DNA of 41,314 bases from an uncultured Azospirillum sp. (GCA_902489795.1 CABUBU010000015.1:1-41314), one strand, 5' to 3'; counted from the first letter of the stretch, positions 31,339-40,491 are shown. A program made the numbers and translations. Notes: generated by a model from the sequence alone, not told the origin.

Positions 31339-32577
31339 TTACTTGCGGGCACGGCGGCCGACGATGCCGTCGAACAGCTGCCTTAAACCGGATATGATGC
31401 TTTTTCTTTCCCGTGCTTTAAGCGAACTCCACCAACTCAGCAGCCGCCGGAAAATCCCCGGTTCCCGCTTTTTTGCGGCGGGGGCTTTGGTTCTTTTTTC
31501 CGCCGGCTTTTCGGGCAATAGCGGCGCGGCTTCCCCCCGCCAGGGTTCCAGCAGCGCCCGGATGTCGTTGTCGGCAACATAGGCGCCGTGCAGACGCAGC
31601 AGCCGTCCTCTGCCGTCAAGATAAAGCGAGTCTCCGCGGCCGAGAAGCTTTTCCGCGCCGCCCGTATCCAAGATGGTGCGGGAATCCGCCGCGCTTGCCG
31701 TCTTGTAAGCCAGCCGGCAGGGGAAATCGGCTTTCAGCACACCGGCAACCACGTCGACGGAAGGGCGCTGAGTAGCGACAATCAGGTGAATTCCGCAGGC
31801 GCGGGCTTTTTGCGCCAGCAGACGCACGTATTTTTCCGCTTCCGGCCCGGTCGCCACCAGATCGGCAAATTCGTCAATGATACAAACGATATAAGGCATC
31901 AGCCCGACGCGGGAATGATATTCGGCAATATTGCGGGTCATGCTTTCCCGCAGCCGCAGATAGCGGCGTTCCATTTCGTCGGCCAGTCGCGCCAGCATTT
32001 CGACCGCCTGCCGGTTGTCGGTCACCACCGGCGCCAGCATGTATTGCTGATTGTCGTAAATGCCGAACTCAACCCTTTTCGGATCTATCAGCACAAACCG
32101 CACTTCCGCCGGCTTTTTGGCTTTGATCAGCGACAGAATAAAGGTATTCAGGCCGACGGACTTGCCCGAACCGGTGGTTCCGGCCACCAGCAAATGCGGC
32201 ATTTTGGCAAGGTCGGCCATCACCGGTTCGCCGCGTATGTCAACTCCCAGACAAAGCGGCAGCGCCGCTTTAAATTCCCTGAACGCGCGACTGTCGGTCA
32301 AACTCATAAAATCAACGGTTTCCGGCGTTTCCGCGGGAATTTCCAACCACAGGGAATCGCTGCCGGGCACCGGTTCCACGTTAACGAAAGGAACTTTCAG
32401 CTCACGTGCAACATCGTCAAGCACGGCCGCAAGTTTTTTAATTTTAGTGCCGGCCGCCGGCTCAAATTCCACTAATTGCAACAACGGTCCGCGCCGTTCG
32501 CCGACAACCCGGCCGTTGATTCCGTAATGGCTCAAAACCCGTTCAATGTCTGCTCTTTCCGGCATACCCGCATTCAC
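31339..32577 (-). CDS. Membrane-less FtsK/SpoIIIE-type DNA translocase
   Basis: A 412-residue protein with only the motor part of FtsK. Residues 10-120 correspond to the alpha domain and 120-330 to the RecA-like beta domain, with Walker A GTTGSGKS (133-140, Lys139), Walker B YIVCIIDEFADL (about 220) and IHLIVATQRPS. No membrane helices precede it and no winged-helix gamma domain follows; the C-terminal 80 residues are basic. FtsK normally pumps DNA toward dif at the septum. A form without anchor or KOPS-reading domain must work differently or need partners. GTG start at 32577 overlaps the upstream lipoprotein stop by 4 nt; ATG 32565 is an alternative. Confidence 0.85.
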   Translation of the reverse strand: MNAGMPERADIERVLSHYGINGRVVGERRGPLLQLVEFEPAAGTKIKKLAAVLDDVARELKVPFVNVEPVPGSDSLWLEIPAETPETVDFMSLTDSRAFREFKAALPLCLGVDIRGEPVMADLAKMPHLLVAGTTGSGKSVGLNTFILSLIKAKKPAEVRFVLIDPKRVEFGIYDNQQYMLAPVVTDNRQAVEMLARLADEMERRYLRLRESMTRNIAEYHSRVGLMPYIVCIIDEFADLVATGPEAEKYVRLLAQKARACGIHLIVATQRPSVDVVAGVLKADFPCRLAYKTASAADSRTILDTGGAEKLLGRGDSLYLDGRGRLLRLHGAYVADNDIRALLEPWRGEAAPLLPEKPAEKRTKAPAAKKREPGIFRRLLSWWSSLKARERKSIISGLRQLFDGIVGRRARK

Positions 32578-33140
32578 AATTTTGCCAGCCGGGCAGCAAT
32601 CTGTCCCGCCAGTTCATTAATCAGGGCGCTCTGACGGCCGGCCAGATCTTCATAAGTGTCTCCCAGCGGCGAAGACAGGCGGGCGCGGTCACGGACGGCG
32701 ACACGGCCGTTTTTGTACACCGTCCACCAGACGTCAAGTTCCAGTTTCCGCCCCAAAACGGCATCCATTTTATTGATTTCGAGCGTGATCGTATAGGTGA
32801 AGTTTTCACTGCTCAGAGTTTTGTATTTGACGACCGATTTAGGCAGGTAGAGCGACAAATCGTCAGCCAAAACACGGGAAAAAGAACTCGACAGCGGTTC
32901 CGCCCAACGGTAAAATTCGGACATTTTCAGCTCGGAAGAACCGGCTTCCATAGTCACGATCTGCGGCCGATCCAGATATTTCGGCACAAAGGCTTCCTCA
33001 ACCCCGACCTCCAGCCGCCGGGAAGAAACCGGTTCAACCCGGGCATCCGTCATTTGCAGCTGATAAAAATGAGACGGACTGCTGGTACCGACGCAGCCGG
33101 CCAGAAACAACACTATTGCCAATATACTCGTTTTTTTCAT
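32574..33140 (-). CDS. ABC-transport auxiliary lipoprotein (PqiC-like)
   Basis: A 188-residue lipoprotein: leader with lipobox LAGC (Cys16), then SPSHFYQLQ, a typical start of the ABC_trans_aux/PqiC family. FVPKYLDRPQIVT and WAEPLSSSFSRVLADDL are further family blocks. These proteins sit in the outer-membrane inner leaflet and partner with MCE proteins in moving lipids across the envelope. It starts one base after the MCE gene stop, and its own end overlaps the FtsK-like gene. Good confidence from family blocks and operon. Confidence 0.85.
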   Translation of the reverse strand: MKKTSILAIVLFLAGCVGTSSPSHFYQLQMTDARVEPVSSRRLEVGVEEAFVPKYLDRPQIVTMEAGSSELKMSEFYRWAEPLSSSFSRVLADDLSLYLPKSVVKYKTLSSENFTYTITLEINKMDAVLGRKLELDVWWTVYKNGRVAVRDRARLSSPLGDTYEDLAGRQSALINELAGQIAARLAKL

Positions 33141-33141
33141 T

Positions 33142-33951
33142 TCAATATCTCCCTTTTCCTTTTAACAATGCTTCCGGATGTCTTTCTATATAATCAGCAA
33201 AATTGTTTAGCGACTTGGCCGCGCCGGAAATATTCGTCATTGCCCGGTCAAAACTGCGCAAGGCGTCGGGAACTTCTTTCACCGCACGGTCAACATTGCG
33301 CAAAGTTTCCGGAATACTTCTGGTCTGCTCGGGAATTTGCGCGAAATCTTCCAGCACCGTATTTAACTTGGGCACCACCTGCTCGTTTAGGGAATCGAGG
33401 AACTTGTTCATTTTGGTCACCGTCTGCTTCAGCGGAATCTCCTGAAAACCGCGGGAGAGTTCTGCCAGCGGCGACAATACCGTCGGAATTTCGGGAGCAG
33501 AGTTGTTTTGGCCACGATAAACTGCCGGTGTGTCAACCGGCATCATTTCCAGTTCGATCATCAACTGGCCGGTCAAATAATTTTGGGTACTCAAACGCGC
33601 CCGCAATCCTTTGCTGACCAATTCCCGCAAAATTTGCCGACGAATTTCGTTCGGAACCGACGGATTAAAATTTTGTGCATTAAAAGAGACAAAAACCGGG
33701 ATTGTAAATTCTCCGTCACGCATATCGGTAATCAGATCTATCTTGACGACACGGCCGATGTTCACTCCTTTGAACACGACCGGCGACCCGACATCCAGCC
33801 CTTTAATGGATTCGGAAAAATACATAACAACCCGACTTTTTGTATCGGTCATAACCTTTTCTGCCACAAACATTCCGACCGTAGCAAGAAACAAAGTGAT
33901 TCCGCATATAATGAACAAACCGATCAGTTTGTTGTTGGGTTTTTTACGCAT
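33142..33951 (-). CDS. MCE-domain substrate-binding protein (MlaD-like)
   Basis: A 269-residue protein with one N-terminal membrane helix (about 9-30) and a periplasmic MCE domain (about 40-140) containing VVMYFSESIKGLDVGSPVVFKGVNIGRV. The C-terminal half is a long helix-rich region with repeated LNEQV, IPETLRNVD and ALRSFDRA segments, like the helical needle of PqiB/YebT-type or longer MlaD proteins. It should form a ring that accepts lipid from the permease and pass it on to the lipoprotein. It overlaps the ATPase gene by 8 nt. Confidence 0.88.
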   Translation of the reverse strand: MRKKPNNKLIGLFIICGITLFLATVGMFVAEKVMTDTKSRVVMYFSESIKGLDVGSPVVFKGVNIGRVVKIDLITDMRDGEFTIPVFVSFNAQNFNPSVPNEIRRQILRELVSKGLRARLSTQNYLTGQLMIELEMMPVDTPAVYRGQNNSAPEIPTVLSPLAELSRGFQEIPLKQTVTKMNKFLDSLNEQVVPKLNTVLEDFAQIPEQTRSIPETLRNVDRAVKEVPDALRSFDRAMTNISGAAKSLNNFADYIERHPEALLKGKGRY

Positions 33952-34705
33952 GCTCGCTGCCCCCTCTGGTTAAGAAATTGTACACTTTTTCGTTCGGCGG
34001 ATTTTTCAGCAGTTCGCGGGGATTGCCGTAGCCCTGGATTGATTTGGTTTCGCCGTCAAGAAAAACAGAATTGCTGCCGACGGCAAAAATGGACGCCAGC
34101 TCGTGGGTGACGATCACAATCGTAGTGCCCAGATTATGGTTAATGTCCAAAATCAGGTCGTCAAGCAGTCTGGAGCTAACCGGATCAAGCCCGGCGGAAG
34201 GCTCGTCGAAATAGACGATTTCCGGATCAAGCGCCAGCGCGCGCGCCAAACCGGCGCGTTTTTTCATGCCGCCGCTGATTTCCGACGGATAAAAGTCTTC
34301 AAATCCCGCCAGCCCGACCAGCGCCAGCTTGAGCGACACCAGCTCGCTGATTTCCCGCTCCGAATAGCTGGTATACTGTTCAAGCGGCAGAGCAATATTT
34401 TCCGCCAGCGTCATAGAGCTGAACAACGCCCCGCTCTGGTACAAAATGCCAGAACGGCGCATAATCTCGTCACGCACCGCCGGTGCCGCTTTGGTAAAAT
34501 CTGTCCCGTCGATGACAACGGTTCCCTTCTGCGGCGCCACCAGACCGGTCAACACCCGCAGCATTGAGCTTTTGCCGCAGCCCGATCCGCCCATGATGAT
34601 GAAAACATCACCGCGGTTGATGTTATAATTGAGGTCTTTCAGCAATACGAAATCGCCGTAGCCGATGGTCAGGTTTTTTACCGCAATCTGCACTTCGTTC
34701 GTCAT
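33944..34705 (-). CDS. ABC transporter ATP-binding protein (MlaF-like)
   Basis: A 253-residue ATPase: Walker A GGSGCGKSS, signature ISGGMKKR and Walker B IVYFDEPSAGLDP. GMKKR in the signature is the mark of the MlaF/Ttg2A group that works with MCE systems. It powers lipid movement with the permease upstream. ATG 34705 overlaps the permease stop as ATGA; the frame is open further upstream, but that part is the permease gene in another frame. Confidence 0.9.
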   Translation of the reverse strand: MTNEVQIAVKNLTIGYGDFVLLKDLNYNINRGDVFIIMGGSGCGKSSMLRVLTGLVAPQKGTVVIDGTDFTKAAPAVRDEIMRRSGILYQSGALFSSMTLAENIALPLEQYTSYSEREISELVSLKLALVGLAGFEDFYPSEISGGMKKRAGLARALALDPEIVYFDEPSAGLDPVSSRLLDDLILDINHNLGTTIVIVTHELASIFAVGSNSVFLDGETKSIQGYGNPRELLKNPPNEKVYNFLTRGGSEHA

Positions 34706-35820
34706 ATGCCCAACACCTCGCAAAAAACGGTGATGATACCGGTCATGACGATCATCCAGACAATGGCCGAAACCACCGCTTTGGTGGTAGCGATGCCGAC
34801 GCTGTCGGCGTTGCGTCCGCAATAAACGCCGTAATAACAGCCGCAGACGGCTATTACGACGCCGAATACAAAACCGTGAAAAATGCCGACCATGAAATTG
34901 CCGAGGGTAATTGCTTCAACCGACAGCTCCCAATAGCGTTGCAACGGGATCCCGAGCATGGTCACGCCGACAAAGCCGCCGCCCAGCATGCCCATAAAAT
35001 CTGCCCACATGGTCAGAAGCGGCATTGTCATCACCAGTGCCGTCATCCGCGGCAGCACTAGAAAATCACCGACCGGAATGCCCATCGTTTTCAGGGCATC
35101 AATTTCTTCGTTGACTTGCATGGTACCGATGGTAGCGGCATAGGACGCGCCGGTGCGGCCGGCCATGATGATGCCGGTCATAATTGCCCCCATAATGCGC
35201 GTCATGCCGATAGTTACCAGACTGGCGACATAAATTTCGGCACCAAAAGTTTTGAGCTGAACGGCACCGACAAAGGCCAGAATCAAACCGACCATGAAAC
35301 TGATCAGCGAAACGATCGGCAGTGCCTTATAGCCGCAGTCTTCCAGGGCAAATAAAAAATCTACCCGGCGCATCACCGCGGTTCCGAACAAAAAGCGTCC
35401 GAAAGAACGCCCGGCTCCCTGCAGAAAAGAAGCCCCCTTTTTGGCACCGGCGGCAATATCAATACCCCAATTGCCGACGCGTTCCAACAGACCCTGGCGT
35501 GTCCGGTTTTCGCCGCCGGGCTTGCGGTCGACGGAAAATGCCAGAGCCAGCATTTTTTTCAGTCCGGTCGGCAAAGAGAGCATTTTGATTTCGATTTTGC
35601 GACGGCGGGCCGTTTTTTCCAGATTAAACAAAATGACAAGCAGCGTCGAATCCCAGCGTTCCAGCTTTTCCGCGCACACCTCGAGCGACCGGACTTCCGC
35701 GCTTTCTGCCGCTTCGTACAGCCGGCGCACCACCCCATCATCGTCATATTCCAGATAGTCGCCGTTCAGCTCAATGCAGAGCCGCGTTCCTTCGACGGCA
35801 TATTTCAATTTTGTTTCCAT
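34702..35820 (-). CDS. MlaE-family permease with N-terminal STAS-like domain
   Basis: A 372-residue protein. Residues 1-95 look like a STAS domain (LCIELNGDYLEYDD, SLEVCAEKLERWDSTLLVIL), the role played by separate MlaB in E. coli. Residues 130-372 are the MlaE permease with about five helices and the conserved block MTGIIMAGRTGASYAATIGTM-type, plus NEEIDALKTMGI. It should carry phospholipid between the inner membrane and the MCE ring. First gene of the operon; GGAATGG precedes the ATG. The gene order mlaE-mlaF-mlaD-lipoprotein follows. Fused STAS-permeases are common outside enterobacteria. Confidence 0.9.
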   Translation of the reverse strand: METKLKYAVEGTRLCIELNGDYLEYDDDGVVRRLYEAAESAEVRSLEVCAEKLERWDSTLLVILFNLEKTARRRKIEIKMLSLPTGLKKMLALAFSVDRKPGGENRTRQGLLERVGNWGIDIAAGAKKGASFLQGAGRSFGRFLFGTAVMRRVDFLFALEDCGYKALPIVSLISFMVGLILAFVGAVQLKTFGAEIYVASLVTIGMTRIMGAIMTGIIMAGRTGASYAATIGTMQVNEEIDALKTMGIPVGDFLVLPRMTALVMTMPLLTMWADFMGMLGGGFVGVTMLGIPLQRYWELSVEAITLGNFMVGIFHGFVFGVVIAVCGCYYGVYCGRNADSVGIATTKAVVSAIVWMIVMTGIITVFCEVLGI

Positions 35821-35899
35821 TTAAAACCATTCCGGTTGTTTTTTACCGACAATGTATTCGCAATCACCGGCGCCGTCAAGCAATATCGGCCGCCGACGG

Positions 35900-37216
35900 T
35901 TAAAATATAAGCTTTTTGCGGCGCAAATACCAGTAAGAGAACAACATCATCATGAAGTTGTAAAAATATTCGGTACTCCAGCACCAGGCCAGAGAGGATT
36001 GCCGCCAGACCACCACATACCAGACGTTGGCCACATAAATGACGGTCGCCGCCAGTTCGATGTAAAGCGCTTCTCTCGTCTGACCGGAACCGATAACCAC
36101 GTTAAACACGATCATTGCCGGCACGATTACGACATAGCTGCCGAGCATGACGTAATAAGCGTTAACGCTGCCGCCGATCAATTCCGTGTCATCGGTATAA
36201 ATACGCATAACCGCTTCGGGGAAAAAGGCCAGCAGCATGCACAGCACCAGTTCGATGGCAAAGCCCAGACGGATGATGCGCCCGCAGGTGGGACCAATCT
36301 GTTTCACCCGCTCCTGCCCGACCAAATTGGCCGTCAGCGAAGAGGCGGCGGCGCCGAGCGCGCCGACAACCATGTAGAGCATGGTGGAAATCGAACGCAA
36401 AACGTTGGAAGCGGCCAGTTCCAGCTCGCCTATATGTTCAATGGCGACAAAAAAGAAAAACCAGGCGGCAAAAGACACAAACAACTGGATGGTAGTCCAG
36501 ACGGAAACCGAAAATATCTTTTTGACCAGATGCGGATCATAACCGTAAAAAGCATCAAGCCCGTAGCGGGAAGCGTTGACTTTGTGCCGGGTATAAACGA
36601 CGAAAACGGCGGCGGAAACCGCTTCGGCAATCACCGACGCCAGCGCGGCACCGCCGATCCCCATTTTCGGAAAACCGAAATTGCCGAAAATCAGCAGATA
36701 ATTGCCGACGACGTTGACAATCAGCATCACCGCCGCACTCCGGCTTAAAATCCGGGTGTTGACGATGCCGACGTAAAAAGCGCGGAAAACGATGACGGCA
36801 AAAGCAAAGACAAAACCCCACACGCGAAAATAGAGATAGTCACGCGCGGCCGCAAGCACTCGCGGCGAACTGATCAGAAGCGGCAATGCCCACGGTGTCA
36901 GCAGATAGGAAACGGCGATCGCCGCCGCAGCAAAACCCAGCATCAGCCCCATAGCCTGATAAAAAACCGGCGCAATCCGGTGATAATGTCCACGCCCGTT
37001 CAATCCGGCGATCAAAATCTGCACGCCGACGCCAAAACCGACACCCAGCATGTAAATGGTAATATAATAAAGGCCGGCAATGGCCGAAGCGCCCAGTTCC
37101 GCCTGTCCGACGCGGCCGAGAAAAACCACGTCGGTCACGCCGATCAGCTGCTGAATGACCATCCCGAGCAGAATCGGACCAGCCACTTTCCATATGTTTT
37201 TATATCCGTATATCAT
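35900..37216 (-). CDS. MATE-family efflux transporter
   Basis: A 438-residue protein with about twelve membrane helices in two homologous halves. Family features are WKVAGPILLGMVIQQLIGVTDVVFLGRVG at the start, GVGVQILIAG, NVVGNYLLIFG, and in the second half GALGAAASSLTANLVGQ. MATE proteins export cationic drugs or metabolites in exchange for Na+ or H+. The substrate is unknown. No clear ribosome site before the ATG. It is a single-gene unit on the same strand as the Mla operon, 80 nt before it. Confidence 0.9.
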   Translation of the reverse strand: MIYGYKNIWKVAGPILLGMVIQQLIGVTDVVFLGRVGQAELGASAIAGLYYITIYMLGVGFGVGVQILIAGLNGRGHYHRIAPVFYQAMGLMLGFAAAAIAVSYLLTPWALPLLISSPRVLAAARDYLYFRVWGFVFAFAVIVFRAFYVGIVNTRILSRSAAVMLIVNVVGNYLLIFGNFGFPKMGIGGAALASVIAEAVSAAVFVVYTRHKVNASRYGLDAFYGYDPHLVKKIFSVSVWTTIQLFVSFAAWFFFFVAIEHIGELELAASNVLRSISTMLYMVVGALGAAASSLTANLVGQERVKQIGPTCGRIIRLGFAIELVLCMLLAFFPEAVMRIYTDDTELIGGSVNAYYVMLGSYVVIVPAMIVFNVVIGSGQTREALYIELAATVIYVANVWYVVVWRQSSLAWCWSTEYFYNFMMMLFSYWYLRRKKLIF

Positions 37217-37294
37217 GTGCTACCGCCAACAACAGCTTTCTATCTGGTCATTATAACCCGCAAAAGCAAGCAAAAGCAAATTTTAAAAATAAGA

Positions 37295-37330
37295 CCCCCC
37301 TTTTCGCACCGCCGGGGGCGAAAAGGGGGT
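37295..37330 (-). terminator. Terminator of the small membrane-protein pair
   Basis: CCCCCTTTTCGC (37296-37307) pairs with GCGAAAAGGGGG (37318-37329). T-rich sequence follows on the minus strand. It lies 17 nt after the stop at 37347. Confidence 0.8.
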
Positions 37331-37346
37331 TGAGGCAGACAATCCG

Positions 37347-37721
37347 TCAGCAGCCGAAATGGCGGCTCAATTCCCGGATAATCAGCGCGCACGCCTCGCT
37401 TTGCAGGGCGTCGTCGCTTTGTTTCAGCTTTTCTTTAAGATGTCCGTAAAGACCAAAAGCGTCTTCGCGGGTTATTGCCAGCAGGGCGCCTTCAAAAACG
37501 TTCCGCAGTTCCGCGGCATCCAGTTCGTCCAGACCGGGATAGGAGCGGCAGTAGAAAAACATCCAGATTTCATTGCAGGCGGCAGCAATGATCCGAAGAT
37601 CGTTTTTTTCATCCGCCGGCATTTGCTTTTCCGTTGACGCTCTCGAACGCGACGCACGCAGAAACAAAATAGCCAGAAAAAACAAACCGGCCAACACGCA
37701 GATCCATAATTTCTCGTTCAT
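37347..37721 (-). CDS. Small membrane-anchored protein
   Basis: A 124-residue protein starting MNEKLW. One hydrophobic segment (about 5-23) at the N-terminus is followed by a basic stretch and a helical cytoplasmic domain with Asp/Glu-rich helices and a few Cys. No family recognised. ATG 37721 is chosen because it puts the membrane helix at the start as in the upstream neighbour; no good ribosome site is visible. The gap to the upstream gene is 11 nt. The two genes share the MNE(K/T)L start, size and topology, and may be distant duplicates. Confidence 0.6.
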   Translation of the reverse strand: MNEKLWICVLAGLFFLAILFLRASRSRASTEKQMPADEKNDLRIIAAACNEIWMFFYCRSYPGLDELDAAELRNVFEGALLAITREDAFGLYGHLKEKLKQSDDALQSEACALIIRELSRHFGC

Positions 37722-37732
37722 GGCGAAAGGTT

Positions 37733-38209
37733 TTAAAAGTTTGCTTCTTTCAGAGCCGCCAGAAAACAGGCGTTGCCGATGCGGCAAATGCGGGTGTTTT
37801 TCGCCATCTTGCGGTCAAGTTCGCGCATTTCCGCAATTTCTTCCAGAGAATCGTGCATTTCGCGAAGGTAGTCATAAAGCTGATAACGATCGACGGAAGG
37901 CATGATTTCCAACTCGGCGACCAGATTCTGCATCAGCTTTGCAAAACTCGTTCCCGGCTGCCACAAGGCAATCGCTTCCCGTATGCAGCGGCGATCGCCG
38001 TCATTGACCACCGAACCGGCAAAAAGGTCAGTTACCATTTTGCGCAGCACGGCAATTTCCTCCGCCGTCGCCGGCCGATATTCTTCACCGGGCACGGGAG
38101 CAGGCACACAAACGGCGTTTTTTCTTTTGTCGAAAAGCCAAAAAGGCATTCCCAGCAGCAAAACCGCGGCAGCAACCGCAATTATTGCCAAAATCAAAGT
38201 TTCGTTCAT
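37733..38209 (-). CDS. Small membrane-anchored protein
   Basis: A 158-residue protein starting MNETLI. Residues 5-27 are a membrane helix, followed by KRKN (cytoplasmic side), a Pro-rich linker and a helical domain of about 110 residues with EEIAVLRKMVTDLFAG and a heptad-like stretch YLREMHDSLEEIAEMREL that may form a coiled coil. No family recognised. First gene of a two-gene unit; the terminator after its partner ends the transcript. No clear ribosome site precedes the start, so expression may be low. Confidence 0.6.
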   Translation of the reverse strand: MNETLILAIIAVAAAVLLLGMPFWLFDKRKNAVCVPAPVPGEEYRPATAEEIAVLRKMVTDLFAGSVVNDGDRRCIREAIALWQPGTSFAKLMQNLVAELEIMPSVDRYQLYDYLREMHDSLEEIAEMRELDRKMAKNTRICRIGNACFLAALKEANF

Positions 38210-38410
38210 AGGAATTAAAAATTTTGTTAATAATGATGTTCAGGCTTTCAGTCTATTCGTTTCCGACAATTTTGTCAACCGGCGTTTTCCTCATACGCTT
38301 CAGACCCGAAAAGTGTTATTTTTCAGGCATTTTTAAATGAGCCTTTTGCCGGCCGATGGACAATATAAATGCCAAAAAATCTCCCCGCCCGGCCGGGGGA
38401 TTTTCGGATG

Positions 38411-38445
38411 ACAAAAAACGGACTGCCGAATCTTCCGGCAGTCCG
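38411..38445 (-). terminator. Terminator of the gltX-mutT unit
   Basis: Perfect 10-bp stem (38419-38428 with 38436-38445), followed on the minus strand by a T tract (38418-38413). It lies 19 nt after the mutT stop. Confidence 0.9.
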
Positions 38446-38463
38446 TCAAAACAGTTTTTCCGC

Positions 38464-38853
38464 TTACAGCCCGACCGTTTTCAAATGGCGGATGATGTCC
38501 GCGTCGGCGGGCGGAAATTCGTAATTGTCCATTTCCGCCGGCGTAACCCAGGCCGCATTCTGGTGAACGTTCAGCTTCGGCTCGGCATCGTCAGGAATAT
38601 GCACGCGGTAAACGTTGATGCGGAATTCGCCGCTGGCATAGCCATAGGTGGTATTCATAATGAATTCGCCGACTTCGGCATCCACGTCCAGTTCTTCCTT
38701 CAACTCGCGTTTCAGGCATTGCGGCAGCGTTTCGCCTGGCTCGAGCTTGCCGCCGGGAAATTCCCACACGTTCGGCAGCGGCTTGCCTTCCGGCCGCTGT
38801 GCAATAAAGATTTTACCTTTGCGGACGATAATGCCGGCACTGACATCTTTCAT
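38464..38853 (-). CDS. mutT: 8-oxo-dGTP diphosphatase (MutT-type Nudix hydrolase)
   Basis: A 129-residue protein, the same length as E. coli MutT. The Nudix box is complete: GGKLEPGETLPQCLKRELKEELDV (Gly, Glu, then REL-EE-L pattern), which binds Mg2+ for pyrophosphate hydrolysis. WEFPGGKLE before it and the C-terminal FPPADADII region resemble MutT and suit removal of oxidised dGTP. Other NTP substrates are possible for this subfamily. The ATG is two bases after the gltX stop, so the two are co-transcribed. Confidence 0.85.
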   Translation of the reverse strand: MKDVSAGIIVRKGKIFIAQRPEGKPLPNVWEFPGGKLEPGETLPQCLKRELKEELDVDAEVGEFIMNTTYGYASGEFRINVYRVHIPDDAEPKLNVHQNAAWVTPAEMDNYEFPPADADIIRHLKTVGL

Positions 38854-38855
38854 GC

Positions 38856-40298
38856 TTATGCTCCCAGTTTGACCAACGCCGCGGCAATCCGCGCCAGAGT
38901 TTCTTCCCGGCCGAGCACGGCAGCAATTTCGGTAGCACCGCCGGCGGTGGTTTCCCTGCCGCTCAGGGCAATGCGCAGCGGGTAAAGAATCTGCCCGTTT
39001 TTCAGCCCGTTTTCGGCTGCCAGAGCCTTCAGGCTTTCAAACAGATTTTCGTTGTTCCATGCGGCAATTTCCGGCAGCCGTGCCGCCGCCAGCTTGAGTG
39101 TCGCCGCCGCAACCGCACGGTCGGTTTTCATCTTTTTGTTTTCATAAAGCGACAGATCGTATTCGGGCATTTTTTCCAGAAAATCGGTCTGTGCGGCAAT
39201 ATCAGCCAAAGTTTCTATCCGCGGCTGCAAAACCCTGCTCAAAATTTCGAGATCAAGCGGGCGAGTAAGGCATTTTTCATACCAAGGCAGCGCCTGACGG
39301 TGAAACTCTTCCGGCGACAAAGCGCGGATATAACAACCGTTCATCCAGGTCAGTTTGACAATGTCAAAAATTGCCGGAGACTTGTTCAGACGCTCAACGC
39401 TGAAAGCTTTTTCCAATTCGGCCAGCGAGAAAATTTCGCGGTCGTCGCCCGGGTTCCAGCCGAGCAACGCGATGTAGTTAAGAATCGCGGCCGGCAGATA
39501 GCCTTTCGCCACCAGATCCTGGAACGAAGCGTCGCCGTTTCTTTTCGACAGCTTGTGCTGGGCATCTTTCATCACCTGCGGCACGTGAACATAAACCGGC
39601 GGTGTCCAGCCGAAAGCCTCGTAAATCAGGTTATATTTCGGGGTTGAGGAAATATATTCGTTGCCGCGCACGACATGGGTAATTGCCATCAGATGATCGT
39701 CGATCACGTTGGCAAAGTTATAGGTCGGAAAACCGTCGGTCTTCAGCAGCACGCCCTCGTCCAGATCATCATAGTCAATTTCAATATCGCCGTAAACTTC
39801 GTCATGGAAGTGCGATTTTCCCTTTTTGTTGATCGTCTGGCGAACAGTATAGGGTTCGCCGGCGGCAATTCTTGCCCGCGCCTCTTCCAGTGAGAGCCGT
39901 TTGCACGGATCCTGAAATTTGGCGGGAACGGCGTTTTCTTCCGCTTCATCGTCTTCCGCTTCGTCTTTCGGCGCGCAGAAACAATAATGAGCACCGCCCA
40001 ACTCAACCAGCTTATGGGCATATTCGGCATAAATCGGCTTTCTTTCCGACTGGATATACGGTCCGTAATTGCCGCCGATATCCGGCCCCTCGTCCCAATT
40101 CATGCCGACGGTTTTCAGGGTCGAATAAATGATGTCGGTCGCGCCTTCGACATAGCGCTTCTGGTCTGTATCTTCAATCCGGAGCAGAAAATCGCCGCCG
40201 GAAGATTTGGCAATCAGATATTCGTACAAAGCGGTGCGCAGGTTGCCGATATGCATATAACCGGTCGGAGAAGGCGCAAATCTGGTTCTTGCTTTCAT
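38856..40298 (-). CDS. gltX: Glutamyl-tRNA synthetase
   Basis: A 480-residue class I tRNA synthetase. The HIGH motif appears as APSPTGYMHIGN, followed by LLRIEDTDQKRY; the KMSKS-type motif is QHKLSKRNG near residue 255. The anticodon-binding helical domain fills the C-terminal third. It charges tRNA-Glu (and in many alphaproteobacteria also tRNA-Gln, which is then amidated; whether so here is not shown). ATG 40298 follows AGGA well; an upstream ATG at 40310 overlaps that site. It heads a unit with mutT. Confidence 0.95.
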   Translation of the reverse strand: MKARTRFAPSPTGYMHIGNLRTALYEYLIAKSSGGDFLLRIEDTDQKRYVEGATDIIYSTLKTVGMNWDEGPDIGGNYGPYIQSERKPIYAEYAHKLVELGGAHYCFCAPKDEAEDDEAEENAVPAKFQDPCKRLSLEEARARIAAGEPYTVRQTINKKGKSHFHDEVYGDIEIDYDDLDEGVLLKTDGFPTYNFANVIDDHLMAITHVVRGNEYISSTPKYNLIYEAFGWTPPVYVHVPQVMKDAQHKLSKRNGDASFQDLVAKGYLPAAILNYIALLGWNPGDDREIFSLAELEKAFSVERLNKSPAIFDIVKLTWMNGCYIRALSPEEFHRQALPWYEKCLTRPLDLEILSRVLQPRIETLADIAAQTDFLEKMPEYDLSLYENKKMKTDRAVAAATLKLAAARLPEIAAWNNENLFESLKALAAENGLKNGQILYPLRIALSGRETTAGGATEIAAVLGREETLARIAAALVKLGA

Positions 40299-40340
40299 TT
40301 TTTTCCTCATAAAAAATCAATTTTGCGAATCTTTGTCCTT

Positions 40341-40368
40341 AAAATAGCGCAATTTGAAATTTTCACAA
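40341..40368 (-). promoter_or_regulatory. Possible promoter of gltX-mutT
   Basis: On the minus strand TTGTGA (40368-40363), 16 bp, TATTTT (40346-40341), about 40 nt before the gltX start. Confidence 0.35.
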
Positions 40369-40453
40369 GCATTTTTATGCCTCGGCTCCGGCACCCTGCT
40401 TTTAACGACGCCCTCTCCTCCGGGCGGGAACGGACGTTTTAGCCGGCAAATGC

Positions 40454-40482
40454 AAAAACCGTCCCGTGGCAAAACGGGACGG
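40454..40482 (-). terminator. Terminator of the HTH protein gene
   Basis: CCGTCCCGT (40459-40467) pairs with ACGGGACGG (40474-40482); five T follow on the minus strand. It lies 9 nt after the stop codon. Confidence 0.85.
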
Positions 40483-40491
40483 CTTTCGGTT

